Below are positions 1-8,182 of a DNA stretch of 64,000 bases, piece after piece. The stretch spans positions 124,001-188,000 of the forward strand of contig NZ_RHOQ01000003.1 of NCBI RefSeq assembly GCF_003946605.1, in the 5' to 3' direction. The notes below the pieces were generated by a model. That model ran no database searches, was not told the DNA's origin, and saw only the letters and a list, made by a program, of their open reading frames with translations. This DNA comes from Companilactobacillus baiquanensis (GTDB lineage: Bacteria > Bacillota > Bacilli > Lactobacillales > Lactobacillaceae). The translations under genes were made by a program, and so were the position numbers. Every line of letters starts with the position of its first letter. Position 1 is the first letter of the stretch.

Positions 1-1
1 G

Positions 2-724
2 AATTTTATCTTATTGATAGATTTGATTGCCATTGCAGTAACTTCAATTTGGGTAGCAATAACGGGCACTTTAAATTCAGCCGTATTTTCTAGTATCGTA
101 TTTTCTTGGTCTTCGATCGTATATTTGGTAGCTTTTATCCGCTTGTCAGTTTTACAAGAAAAAACTTTTACGCGTGATAGTTATCGTTTGATACCAATTG
201 GAGATATAAAATTTTATCTTAGCAATTTAGCATCAACAGTTGTTTCATTCTTATATGTATTTGTAGTTCAAGTTGTTCTTTACGGAATTGTTGTGGCTAT
301 GAATTGGCATGATGTCAAAGATATAATGACTTATATGAAATTAATGAATCCTGGGACTGAATTCAGTGCTATGAATATAACTTTGGCAGGATTATCGGTC
401 GTTATGCTGACTCTTGCTATGACAGTTTTAGGTTGGACAACGATCAATTTGATCCACTTAGTCGGAAGAGCAGCTGGGAACTTTTTACCAAGTACCGGAC
501 GTAAGGCTTTAAACGTCGTAATGTATATTTTAGTTATCTGGTTAGTTCTTAGAGTTGTCAGTTTCTTAAACACACAAATTGGTAATTCAATGTCACTAAT
601 TAGTAATTCAAATGATACATTAACGTTCTTCTTAAATGTGGCGGCGTTCTTAGTAGTTGCCGCAGTTGAAGCCGCAGTAAGTATTTATCTATTGAATAGA
701 TGGGTTGAAACAATTACCGAGTAA
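2..724 (+). CDS. ABC-2-type membrane permease, 5' end cut by window edge
   Basis: The reading frame is open to the left edge, so the N-terminus lies outside; the first usable internal start is TTG at 14. The visible 236 residues are almost wholly hydrophobic, with about six membrane spans and no soluble domain. Hydrophobicity and size resemble the permease subunit of ABC-2-type exporters, whose ATPase gene normally lies just upstream, here off-window. No catalytic motif can be checked and the substrate is unknown. A strong hairpin overlaps the stop codon, so this is the last gene of its operon. An unrelated multi-pass membrane protein is also possible. Confidence 0.55.
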   Translation, partial: NFILLIDLIAIAVTSIWVAITGTLNSAVFSSIVFSWSSIVYLVAFIRLSVLQEKTFTRDSYRLIPIGDIKFYLSNLASTVVSFLYVFVVQVVLYGIVVAMNWHDVKDIMTYMKLMNPGTEFSAMNITLAGLSVVMLTLAMTVLGWTTINLIHLVGRAAGNFLPSTGRKALNVVMYILVIWLVLRVVSFLNTQIGNSMSLISNSNDTLTFFLNVAAFLVVAAVEAAVSIYLLNRWVETITE

Positions 725-774
725 AAATACGCTCATAAGATACGATTTCAAGTATCTTAAGAGCGTATTTTTTG
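724..774 (+). terminator. Rho-independent terminator after the permease gene
   Basis: Arms AAAATACGCTCATAAGATAC and AGTATCTTAAGAGCGTATTTT pair almost completely around a short loop and end in a T-run. The hairpin begins inside the stop codon of the permease gene. Confidence 0.85.
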
Positions 775-815
775 AAATTAAACGTATAATGATACGTATG
801 AAAGGAATGATTCCA

Positions 816-1286
816 ATGGCAACTATTTATGATTTTTCAGAAACAGAAATGAACGGTGACAAAATCGATTTTAATAATTATAAAGGTAAAACATTATTGG
901 TCGTTAATACAGCCAGTAAATGCGGATTAGCTCCACAACTTGAGGCTATCGAAGCATTATACAAAAAATATCACGAGCAAGGATTAGAGGTTCTTGGGTT
1001 ACCGTCTAATCAATTTCATCAAGAATTAGGTTCAGATGAAGAAACTAGTGAATATTGTCAAATGCATTATGGAGTAACTTTTCCAATGACAAAACAAGTT
1101 AAAGTTAATGGGGAAGACGAAGATCCTTTATTTACTTACTTAAAAGAAACGGCCGGTAGCGGTCGTATCAAATGGAATTTTACTAAATTTTTGGTTAGTC
1201 GTGATGGTAAAACAATCAAACGTTTTGCACCGGTCACTAAGCCGGAAAAAATAGAACCAGAAATTATTGAAGATTTGAAAAAGTAG
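816..1286 (+). CDS. gpo: Glutathione peroxidase family protein
   Basis: A 156-residue protein of the GPx family, which reduces hydroperoxides; bacterial Cys-type members usually take electrons from thioredoxin rather than glutathione. The peroxidatic Cys is residue 36 in NTASKCGLAPQ. The family Gln (GLPSNQF) and the Trp/Asn pair (KWNFTKFL) are also present, so the catalytic tetrad looks complete. The ATG at 816 was chosen because AAAGGA lies about 9 bases upstream and the protein then has the usual family length; an upstream extension to 705 runs through the terminator hairpin and is unlikely. It stands alone as a one-gene unit, probably cytoplasmic oxidative-stress defence. Confidence 0.9.
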   Translation: MATIYDFSETEMNGDKIDFNNYKGKTLLVVNTASKCGLAPQLEAIEALYKKYHEQGLEVLGLPSNQFHQELGSDEETSEYCQMHYGVTFPMTKQVKVNGEDEDPLFTYLKETAGSGRIKWNFTKFLVSRDGKTIKRFAPVTKPEKIEPEIIEDLKK

Positions 1287-1439
1287 GGTTACGTTAGGTT
1301 TAAAATCATGGGCTACTAGTCGATATTTTCTTTACCAATCTAATTTTTACGCTCATATTATGATCTCCTTTTGTGTGAATGTGTTTTTAGATGTGATGTG
1401 AGTTAAATATTGTGTATTTCTTGATAATTCATTTACGAA

Positions 1440-1480
1440 AAAATACCAGTTACCTCCAATTCGGAGATAACTGGTATTTT
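1440..1480 (-). terminator. Terminator of the alsS-aldB operon
   Basis: Arms AATACCAGTTACCTCC and GGAGATAACTGGTATT enclose AATTC. On the minus strand the hairpin follows the aldB stop codon directly and ends in a T-run. The hairpin is symmetric enough that it could also stop plus-strand transcripts from gpo. Confidence 0.85.
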
Positions 1481-1482
1481 AA

Positions 1483-2196
1483 TTATCCTTCAGCGTTATG
1501 TACATCATCTATAATATTATCTTTAGAAAAATCGTGATTCATATATTCTTTATTATTAGTAGGTAAATGCTGTTCTAAGGTATCGAATTGTTGGAAAGAT
1601 ACTACTCCAGATACTGTATCAAAGTTTAAAATATGTCCACCAAAATTATGATCATCTGACAGAAAATGACTGTGGAATCCACTGACCGCAGCACCATCAA
1701 ATAGTGTTGGAGAATGGTAACTGATCAAAGTTCCGGTTACTTGATCTTTGTTAAACATATTTTGTTTCTCAGCAGTTTTTGAAAGTGAATCGTAAGGTGA
1801 AGATGACTTTCTAACAGCTCTAGTTGTCATATTTTTAAAAGTACCGGTTATTTTGATAGAAAAGAAAGTATTATCACTATTTGCGGCTTCTTTAATTTGT
1901 GACTGAAGATCCTCACGTGCTATATTTTCAACTTCCATCATTTCAGCATAATCAGCAAAATGACTATTAGCGAATGGCATAGTAAAGTTGCCATCAAGAA
2001 TATTTATTTTACCATCGCCATCTAATTGATAAGGAGTGCCATCAAGAATGATTAATTCACCATCTAGACCTTCACCAGTACCGATACCGGTATCACCGTG
2101 TTTCAATAATTCATCCATGGTCAAAGTCCCATCAAGTAGTCCAGGAACTAATAATGCTAGAGTTCCATGTTGATAAAGAATATTTGTATTTGACAT
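1483..2196 (-). CDS. aldB: Alpha-acetolactate decarboxylase
   Basis: Converts alpha-acetolactate to acetoin, the second step of the pyruvate-to-acetoin branch that consumes acid and pyruvate. The 237 residues match the usual length of the family. The metal-binding His cluster is visible in SGFHSHFLSDDHNFGGH, and the N-terminal ILYQHGTLALLVPGLLDG block is typical. It lies 16 bp behind alsS on the same strand, with a GGAAGG ribosome site in the gap, so the two are co-transcribed and end at the shared hairpin at 1440-1480. Also named budA or alsD in other genera. Confidence 0.95.
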   Translation of the reverse strand: MSNTNILYQHGTLALLVPGLLDGTLTMDELLKHGDTGIGTGEGLDGELIILDGTPYQLDGDGKINILDGNFTMPFANSHFADYAEMMEVENIAREDLQSQIKEAANSDNTFFSIKITGTFKNMTTRAVRKSSSPYDSLSKTAEKQNMFNKDQVTGTLISYHSPTLFDGAAVSGFHSHFLSDDHNFGGHILNFDTVSGVVSFQQFDTLEQHLPTNNKEYMNHDFSKDNIIDDVHNAEG

Positions 2197-2212
2197 AATA
2201 AATTCCTTCCTA

Positions 2213-3889
2213 TTAGTTCAATACGTCTTCAAGTAGAGTGGAAACAAGTTTGATATTATCACTGTAATCAACAGGGATATCAATTACGACTGGGCCTGAT
2301 GTCTTAAAGGCTTTGTCCAAACTATCTTTTAGTTCGTCAGCTGTTTCAGCGTGCATACCAGTTGCACCAAAACTTTCAGCATATTTCGCAAAGTCGACTT
2401 TACCTAATTTAACACCGGCGTTACGACCGTACTTAGCTTCTTCTTGGAATTTAACCATGTCATAATATCCGTCATTCCAAACTAATTGAACAATGTTTAG
2501 ATTTAGACGGACTGCTGTTTCAAGTTCTTGTCCGGAGAATAAGAAACCACCATCCCCAGCAACAGAAACGATCGGTTGACCAGGACGTTCCAATGCTGCT
2601 GCAATTGCCCAAGGAAGTGCTACACCAAGCGTTTGCATACCATTACTAAATAGTAAATGTCTTGGTTTGTAACTTCTAAAATGTCTTGCCATCCAAATAT
2701 AGTGACTACCAACATCAACGGTCACAGTAGTATCATCATTAACTTGATTTTGAAGAGCATTGATAATTTCTAGTGGGTGCAGACCCTTACCAGAAGTTTC
2801 ACTAGGAACCTCATCTTGAGAAACAAAACTTACTTGCATGTTGTGTAAATGTTCTTTTAAATCATCACTTAAACCAATGTCATCAGGAAGATTATGAGCT
2901 AGATCTTTAATAGTTTTAGCAATATCTGCTTGAACAACTAAATCAGGTTGATACTCGTTAGAAATTTCAGGAGCAATACTGTCTAAATTAATGATTTCGC
3001 CTGTACGGTCAACATTCCAAATTCTTGCTTCGTATTCAACGGGATCATAACCAATCGCAATAACTAGATCACTTTCTTTAAGCATGGCATCACCGATTTG
3101 ATTTCTGAATAAACCAACACGTCCGTAATAATTCTTTTCTAGGTCACGTGAGATAACTCCAGCACCTTGGAAAGTTTCAACAACTGGGATTGAGAATTTA
3201 TGTAAGAAATGGTGAATGGCTTCAGTTACTTCTTCACTTGATGAACGCATACCGGCTAAGATAACAGGTAATTTAGCGTGTTTGATCTTATCGATAATTT
3301 GAGCAATAGTGGCGCTATCAGCTCCACCTTGTTGAATAGGAGAAAGTGTTTTGATTTCGTCATCAGTAACAGCATCATCTAAAACATCTTTTGGCAAAGA
3401 AATAAATGTTGCACCAGATTTTGGAGCCATGGCTGTTTGATAGGCGTTGGCGAATGTTTCAGAAATGTTATTGGCATCTTGTACTTCAACACTATCTTTC
3501 GTAGCTGAATTTAAGAGCTCTTTACTTGGAATACTTTGATGTGTCAATCTTGAAACATCATTACGAGGAACTTGTCCACCTAAAGCTACAACAGGATCAC
3601 CTTCAGAAGTTGCAGTGATCAAGCCAGTTGCTAAGTTTGATACACCAGGTCCTGAAGTAGTTGCTACCACTCCGGGTTTTCCAGTTAAACGACCAATACC
3701 AGATGCGATAAAGGCAGCGTTTTGTTCGTGGCGAGTAATGATAAGTTTAGGAGCTTTTGGATCATTGCTGTATTCTAATAGGTCAAAAAGTTTATCAACC
3801 TTGGCACCAGGAAGTCCGAAAACATATTTGACTCCTTGATTTACCATGGAATTGAATAAAGCCTCAGCACCGTTTTTTTCAGTTGACAT
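2213..3889 (-). CDS. alsS: Acetolactate synthase, catabolic type
   Basis: A TPP-dependent enzyme that condenses two pyruvates to alpha-acetolactate for acetoin formation. The 558 residues carry the N-terminal pyrimidine-binding domain (GLPGAKVDKLFDLL; ITRHEQNAAF with the catalytic Glu), the central domain and the C-terminal TPP/Mg motif GDGGFLFSGQELETAVRL...WND. The RHEQNAAF context and the pairing with aldB point to the catabolic AlsS rather than an anabolic IlvB. ATG 3889 was chosen because AAGGAGG sits 7-8 bases upstream; a longer frame to 4036 would run through the promoter. First gene of alsS-aldB, divergent from a MarR regulator whose probable operator overlaps the alsS -35 box. Confidence 0.95.
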   Translation of the reverse strand: MSTEKNGAEALFNSMVNQGVKYVFGLPGAKVDKLFDLLEYSNDPKAPKLIITRHEQNAAFIASGIGRLTGKPGVVATTSGPGVSNLATGLITATSEGDPVVALGGQVPRNDVSRLTHQSIPSKELLNSATKDSVEVQDANNISETFANAYQTAMAPKSGATFISLPKDVLDDAVTDDEIKTLSPIQQGGADSATIAQIIDKIKHAKLPVILAGMRSSSEEVTEAIHHFLHKFSIPVVETFQGAGVISRDLEKNYYGRVGLFRNQIGDAMLKESDLVIAIGYDPVEYEARIWNVDRTGEIINLDSIAPEISNEYQPDLVVQADIAKTIKDLAHNLPDDIGLSDDLKEHLHNMQVSFVSQDEVPSETSGKGLHPLEIINALQNQVNDDTTVTVDVGSHYIWMARHFRSYKPRHLLFSNGMQTLGVALPWAIAAALERPGQPIVSVAGDGGFLFSGQELETAVRLNLNIVQLVWNDGYYDMVKFQEEAKYGRNAGVKLGKVDFAKYAESFGATGMHAETADELKDSLDKAFKTSGPVVIDIPVDYSDNIKLVSTLLEDVLN

Positions 3890-3937
3890 TAATGTATATC
3901 CTCCTTGAGTATCTTGGGTTGTGATGTTATTGTAGTT

Positions 3938-3969
3938 AATATAAATCGTTGGTGTTGATTTGTCAACAC
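3938..3969 (-). promoter_or_regulatory. alsS promoter with overlapping palindromic operator
   Basis: On the minus strand a near-consensus promoter reads TTGACA (3966-3961), 17 bp spacer, TATATT (3943-3938). The -35 box lies inside a perfect inverted repeat GTGTTGA-TTTG-TCAACAC at 3952-3969. The site is 22 bp upstream of the start of the divergent MarR gene, so one regulator dimer could block alsS and its own gene. The promoter is seen directly; the identity of the regulator is inferred from position. Confidence 0.75.
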
Positions 3970-3991
3970 ATAATACTTGGAGAAATTTGAA

Positions 3992-4420
3992 ATGAAAAAT
4001 ATTGGATATTTGGCCCAAGATATATCGATCCTGCATCGTAAATATTATAAAGATACAAAAGAAGAATTTGATGAATTGAAGCTTAACCCAACAGCAGCGT
4101 GTATTTTATTGTCGATCGGTGACTATAAAGAAGTCAGTCAAAATCAGGTTGCTAGGTTGTTAGTCGTTGATAAAGGATTGGCTACTAGAGAGATCAATAA
4201 AATGCAGAAGCTGGATTATTTGAGCAAAGTTGATGGAGCAGGTAAAACTAAAATCCTCAAGTTGACAAGTACAGGTGAAAAAATTGTTCAAAAAGTTCAA
4301 CAGATAAGAATCGATTGGTGGGAAAAGAGATTTTCTGATACAGGGATAAAAGCTGATAGCCCACTGGTTGAAGCAATTGAGAATGTTGTTGATGATATTG
4401 TTGATCCTATTGAGGAATGA
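3992..4420 (+). CDS. MarR-family transcriptional regulator
   Basis: A 142-residue winged-helix protein with the MarR layout: N-terminal dimerisation helix, then HTH near residues 50-80 (VSQNQVARLLVVDKGLATREINKM) and the wing (KVDGAGKTKILKLTSTGEKIV). ATG 3992 is preceded by TTGGAGA at good spacing; an upstream TTG at 3977 is part of that ribosome site. It is divergent from alsS-aldB and the palindrome at 3952-3969 lies between the two, so it is the likely local repressor of acetoin synthesis. The ligand is unknown. Confidence 0.85.
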   Translation: MKNIGYLAQDISILHRKYYKDTKEEFDELKLNPTAACILLSIGDYKEVSQNQVARLLVVDKGLATREINKMQKLDYLSKVDGAGKTKILKLTSTGEKIVQKVQQIRIDWWEKRFSDTGIKADSPLVEAIENVVDDIVDPIEE

Positions 4421-4477
4421 TTGGGTCACCAACGGCTTTAAAATGGAAAATTATGTAACAAAATCGTTATTTTTACT

Positions 4478-4575
4478 AAATATGCAGCATAATCGTATAT
4501 TGAAACATAGCTTTTTCCGCTTAAAGCACATAAGCCCAATAATCCAAGATCGGATTATTGGGCTTATGTGCCTTA
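4478..4575. repeat. Intergenic repeat with 20-bp perfect hairpin, copy 1
   Basis: The hairpin pairs 4526-4545 with 4552-4571 perfectly (20 bp) around loop AAGATC, apex AATCC...GGATT. It is preceded by ACATAGCTTTTTCCGCTTAAA (4505-4525), which recurs word for word at 14848-14867 before another long hairpin. It sits between the convergent MarR and deformylase genes and probably works as a bidirectional terminator. No gene is seen in 4421-4621 apart from this element. Confidence 0.75.
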
Positions 4576-4621
4576 ATGCTCGAAAGCTGAACATGTTTCA
4601 TAACACACTCTCACTTTTTTC

Positions 4622-5032
4622 CTATATCAAAATTCCCTCTAAATGATCCATTTCATGTTGAATAATTTCAGCAACAAAATCACTAAATTCTTGTTTTTGA
4701 GGTTTAAAGGATGCATCTAAATAGGTAACGGTAATATTTTTATAGCGTTTAGTTTTCCTTTGACCTGATAGTGATAAGCATCCTTCTTCGGTATCGTAAG
4801 GTTCGCTTTTTTTGATAATTGTTGGATTTATTAAAGGTATTGCCATATTGCCTAGTTGAAAAGCGATGATTCGTTTATTTATGCCGATCATATTAGCGGC
4901 CATGCCGACACAATCAGCTTGGTGTGATTTCAATGTATCAAGCAGATCGGTTATAACCTGACTATCTTTAGGGGTAGCGGGTGTTGATTTTTGTGAAAGC
5001 AAGGTTGTGTCTTTATTAATTTGTTTGATCAT
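4622..5032 (-). CDS. Peptide deformylase-like protein with altered motif I
   Basis: A 136-residue protein of the peptide deformylase family, the metalloenzymes that remove the N-formyl group from nascent proteins. The EGCLSL (metal Cys) and QHEMDH (HExxH) motifs are intact. Motif I, normally GxGxAAxQxG, reads CVGMAANMIG: the first Gly is Cys and the oxyanion-hole Gln is Met. It is also shorter than the main Def of Firmicutes (about 185 aa). These features match the small second deformylase-like proteins of lactobacilli rather than the essential enzyme. ATG 5032 has AAAGGAG upstream. Monocistronic; activity is uncertain. Confidence 0.8.
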   Translation of the reverse strand: MIKQINKDTTLLSQKSTPATPKDSQVITDLLDTLKSHQADCVGMAANMIGINKRIIAFQLGNMAIPLINPTIIKKSEPYDTEEGCLSLSGQRKTKRYKNITVTYLDASFKPQKQEFSDFVAEIIQHEMDHLEGILI

Positions 5033-5173
5033 AATTTACTCCTTTTAGTGAATTAATCATAACAAAAATAAATCGTGAGCAGGATATTTGACTAATAAAA
5101 TTTCGGCAAGTAGACTTAATATATAATAAAAGAATTAATATTATATATTATAAGAATAGTAGAGGGTGCTTTA

Positions 5174-5764
5174 ATGAGTACAAAAATTGGAATAATTTTA
5201 GGTAGTGTGCGTGGTGACGCTTTGGGAAGCAAAATTTTTAAACATTTAAAATCTGTTATGAAAGATACTGCTGATGTTGAATATACATGGTTAGATCTAC
5301 ATAATTTTCCTTTACCAGTTTATGATCATGAGGAAATTCCTTTAATGGCAAAGGTTTCAAAAACTACTGAAATGGAAGACAAATGGCTTAATGCAGTTGA
5401 AGAGCAAGATGGTTATATCATGATGACTCCTGAATATAATCATGCAATTCCTGGTGGATTTAAAAATGCTTTGGATTTGGTGGGATCCCAAGTAAGTAAA
5501 AAGCCAGTTCAAATTCTTAGTTATAGTTGTTTCAGTGATGGTGGTATGTTAGCTGCAGCATCAATGGTTCCGATCCTACAAATTATGGATATGATGGTTT
5601 TACCAAAGCCAGTCTTAGTTTGGAATGCAGAACCAAACTTTGAAACTGATGGGACTTTGAATAGTGATGTTGAGAATAGTGAACATTTTGAAAAACGATT
5701 TAAAGAGGCATTCCATGATATTGAATTCTATGCCAAAGTTTTAAAAGATAATCCTTATAAGTAA
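5174..5764 (+). CDS. NADPH-dependent FMN reductase family protein
   Basis: A 196-residue flavodoxin-fold protein. The N-terminal GSVRGDALGSKI is the FMN phosphate-binding loop, and MTPEYNHAIPGGFKNALD is the signature of the NADPH:FMN/azo/quinone reductase family. Such proteins transfer electrons from NAD(P)H to flavin, quinones or nitro/azo compounds in the cytoplasm. Start 5174 follows AGAGGGTG. Monocistronic, closed by a hairpin at 5768. The natural substrate cannot be read from the sequence. Confidence 0.88.
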   Translation: MSTKIGIILGSVRGDALGSKIFKHLKSVMKDTADVEYTWLDLHNFPLPVYDHEEIPLMAKVSKTTEMEDKWLNAVEEQDGYIMMTPEYNHAIPGGFKNALDLVGSQVSKKPVQILSYSCFSDGGMLAAASMVPILQIMDMMVLPKPVLVWNAEPNFETDGTLNSDVENSEHFEKRFKEAFHDIEFYAKVLKDNPYK

Positions 5765-5767
5765 CAT

Positions 5768-5800
5768 ATAAAAAGCTGGCCAGAACTTGGTCAGCTTTTT
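5768..5800 (+). terminator. Terminator after the FMN reductase gene
   Basis: AAAAAGCTGGCCA and TGGTCAGCTTTTT pair around GAACT with one G:U, followed by T residues. Confidence 0.85.
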
Positions 5801-5828
5801 GTTATACTTATTTTAGAGGTGGGATGAT

Positions 5829-6635
5829 ATGAATCTATTATTTGCAATTGATGATAATGTAGTTAAGCAAATGCTGACGACGTTATACTCGATCAAAGAA
5901 AATACCAAAGGTGACTTTGATGTTTATGTTCTTCAAAAAGATAAATTGAAAGAAACGACTAAGATCCAGAACTTTTGTGACAAAATGGGGATGAATTATC
6001 ATCCTGTCATTGTAGATGGTTCGCGTTTTAAAGATGCACCTATAACAGACCGTTATCCGGCAACTATTTATTATCGATTATTGGCTCATGAGTATTTGCC
6101 AGATATTGACCGAATTTTATATTTAGATGCGGATATTTTAGTTATAAATGATTTACATACGCTTTATAATTTGGATCTTGGTGAAAATCTGTATGCAGCT
6201 GCCAGTCATTCGGCATTGACTAGTAACATGACAGAAACATTTAATAAAGTCCGCCTGGGGAATTATGAGGCTGAAAGTTATTATAACTCCGGAGTATTGT
6301 TGTTTAACTTGCCAAAAATTCGTCAAACTATTAAAGCAGAAGATATTTTCCATTATATTAAAGAGAATGAATTGACGTTATTTTTACCAGATCAAGATGT
6401 TTTGAATGGACTATATGGCCATCAAATAATGAAAATTCCAGATGAACTATATAATTTTGATGCTAGGATGAGTGCTTTATACTTTGCCATCGGAGATGGG
6501 AAATGGGATCTTGATTGGGTGATCGAACACACCGTTATACTGCATTTTTGCGGACGTGATAAACCTTGGAAGCCTGAATATCGGGGGAGATTTTCGGGAT
6601 TATATAAACACTATATGCGAAAAGCCTTATTGTAA
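5829..6635 (+). CDS. Glycosyltransferase family 8 protein
   Basis: A 268-residue cytoplasmic GT8 enzyme, retaining glycosyltransferases that use UDP-glucose or UDP-galactose. The N-terminal MNLLFAIDDNVVKQM block and the metal-binding DxD (D100-A-D102 in YLDADILVIND) are present, as are YYNSGVLLFNLPKIR, PDQDVLN and the C-terminal HFCGRDKPW motif that holds the catalytic site together. It has no membrane anchor. It stands alone, with no other envelope-sugar genes beside it, so the acceptor is unknown; a surface polysaccharide or glycoprotein is a guess. Confidence 0.88.
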   Translation: MNLLFAIDDNVVKQMLTTLYSIKENTKGDFDVYVLQKDKLKETTKIQNFCDKMGMNYHPVIVDGSRFKDAPITDRYPATIYYRLLAHEYLPDIDRILYLDADILVINDLHTLYNLDLGENLYAAASHSALTSNMTETFNKVRLGNYEAESYYNSGVLLFNLPKIRQTIKAEDIFHYIKENELTLFLPDQDVLNGLYGHQIMKIPDELYNFDARMSALYFAIGDGKWDLDWVIEHTVILHFCGRDKPWKPEYRGRFSGLYKHYMRKALL

Positions 6636-6645
6636 GGCTTTTTTT
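6620..6645 (+). terminator. Terminator overlapping the GT8 stop codon
   Basis: AAAAGCCTTA-TTG-TAAGGCTTTT followed by a T-run; the right arm starts with the stop codon TAA. Confidence 0.85.
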
Positions 6646-6663
6646 GTTTAAAAGATATTGCAC

Positions 6664-6677
6664 TGCAAGCGTTATCA
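6664..6677 (+). promoter_or_regulatory. cre-like site upstream of the GlpT-like gene
   Basis: TGCAAGCGTTATCA matches the CcpA-site consensus TGWAANCGNTNWCA at 13 of 14 positions. It lies about 45 bp before the start codon, suggesting carbon catabolite control of the transporter. Confidence 0.6.
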
Positions 6678-6722
6678 GAATATTATATAAAGGTTCGTGA
6701 ACTTTAAATCAGGGGGGATTCT

Positions 6723-8069
6723 ATGCACTTTTTAACACCTCCAGTCGCCAATAAAAAAGTTGAGGAATCTAAAGTTGATCCAACGTATAAGAAATTACGC
6801 TGGCAAGTTTTCTTTGGTATTTTTATTGGTTATGCTGGGTATTATTTATTACGAAATAATTTTTCGATTGTTATGCCAAAATTAATTAATGAAGGATTTT
6901 CTAAAACTCAATTGGGATTTGCTTTTTCAGCAGTTTCAATTGCTTATGGATTTAGTAAATTTTTTATGGGAATTGTTTCTGATCGCAGTAATGCACGGAT
7001 ATTTCTGCCTTTAGGGTTGATTTTAACGGCATTGATCAACTTGGCTTTTGGGTTTATTCCTATATTAACTAAATCTATCACTTCAATGTTTATTTTGTTG
7101 TTTTTGATCGGTTGGTTTGAAGGGATGGGTTGGCCACCATCTGGTCGTGTCATTACACATTGGTATTCTGTTTCTGAACGTGGTTCTTGGACATCGGTTT
7201 GGAATGTTGCCCATAATGTTGGTGGGGCATTGATGGCACCGTTAGCTGCTATTGGGATCGCTTTTTTTGCAACAAATATCCCAAGTATGAAATCATATAA
7301 TGGAGCATTCATTATTCCTGCTTTGGTCGGTATAATTATTGCGATCATAGCTTACATTTTGATTCGCGATACTCCAGAATCACAAGGATTACCGCCAATT
7401 GAAGAGTACAAGAACGACTATCCTAATGAAGAACATATTATGTACGAAAAGGAACTAACTGCGAAAGAAATTCTTTTCAAATATGTACTAAATAATAAGT
7501 GGGTTTGGATAATTGCTTGTGCCAATATTTTTGTTTACTTCGTTAGATATGGAATAGAGAATTGGGCACCGGCTTATTTAACAGAAGTTCGTCATATTTC
7601 TCTAGCATCTAGTTCAGGTTCTTATTTCTTGTACGAAATAGCAGGGATTCCGGGAACTATTTTTGCTGGTTGGGTATCAGATAAATTATTCAAAGGCCGC
7701 CGTGGGCCAGCAGGATTTTCTTTCATGTTAGTAGTGACCTTTTTTGTATTCATGTATTGGCGTTCAACAAATATTATGATGGTCAATATTGCTTTATTCA
7801 TGATTGGATTTTTGATTTACGGACCAGTCATGCTGATTGGATTACAAGCCTTAGATTCGGTTCCTAAAAAGGCTGCAGGAACGGCCGCAGGATTGACGGG
7901 ACTATTTGGTTATCTCTTTGGATCAGTTGCCGCCAATGCCATTATGGGGGTCATTGTTGATCACCTAGGTTGGAATTCTGGCTTCATTACGGTTATGGCG
8001 TCTTGTATTATTGCTGCAGGATTATTTGCTTTAACTTGGAATCTTCGAGGCCAAGAAATTATTAAATAA
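6723..8069 (+). CDS. glpT: GlpT-like glycerol-3-phosphate/phosphate antiporter
   Basis: A 448-residue MFS carrier of the organophosphate:phosphate antiporter family with 12 predicted spans. Sequence blocks recalled from GlpT are closely kept: YKKLRWQVFFGIF, YYLLRNNFSIVMP, IAYGFSKFFMG-SDRS, WNVAHNVGG, SQGLPPIEEYKNDYP and KKAAGTAAGLTGLFGYL. Expected role is uptake of sn-glycerol-3-phosphate in exchange for Pi. The related hexose-6-phosphate carrier UhpT is the main alternative. The gene is alone, with no glycerol kinase or dehydrogenase nearby. A cre-like site upstream suggests glucose repression. Confidence 0.85.
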   Translation: MHFLTPPVANKKVEESKVDPTYKKLRWQVFFGIFIGYAGYYLLRNNFSIVMPKLINEGFSKTQLGFAFSAVSIAYGFSKFFMGIVSDRSNARIFLPLGLILTALINLAFGFIPILTKSITSMFILLFLIGWFEGMGWPPSGRVITHWYSVSERGSWTSVWNVAHNVGGALMAPLAAIGIAFFATNIPSMKSYNGAFIIPALVGIIIAIIAYILIRDTPESQGLPPIEEYKNDYPNEEHIMYEKELTAKEILFKYVLNNKWVWIIACANIFVYFVRYGIENWAPAYLTEVRHISLASSSGSYFLYEIAGIPGTIFAGWVSDKLFKGRRGPAGFSFMLVVTFFVFMYWRSTNIMMVNIALFMIGFLIYGPVMLIGLQALDSVPKKAAGTAAGLTGLFGYLFGSVAANAIMGVIVDHLGWNSGFITVMASCIIAAGLFALTWNLRGQEIIK

Positions 8070-8128
8070 AATAGATTATTTTCAGAAATATTACTTTTTC
8101 ATTTCTGAATTTTAATGTTTAATCACCA

Positions 8129-8178
8129 AAAAGAACACCACCAGTGATCCGATCTTGGATTACTGGTGGTGTTCTTTT
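8129..8178 (-). terminator. 22-bp hairpin terminator between convergent genes, apex family member
   Basis: Positions 8129-8150 and 8157-8178 pair over 22 bp with one G:U around GATCTT. Read on the minus strand, the apex AATCCAAGATCGGAT is the same as in the hairpin at 4526-4571. A T-run follows on the plus side and A/T-rich DNA on the minus side, so it may serve both glpT and the arsR gene. Confidence 0.85.
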
Positions 8179-8182
8179 TTCT

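Noticed and set aside
705..815. N-terminal extension of the glutathione peroxidase
   Set aside because: The extra 37 codons run through the terminator hairpin and have no ribosome site; the family starts at 816.
2213..4036. Longer acetolactate synthase starting at 4036
   Set aside because: The extra 49 codons cover the promoter and operator; a strong ribosome site supports 3889.
4368..4646. 92-codon ORF after the MarR gene
   Set aside because: It overlaps the MarR 3' end, has no ribosome site and runs straight through the perfect hairpin repeat.
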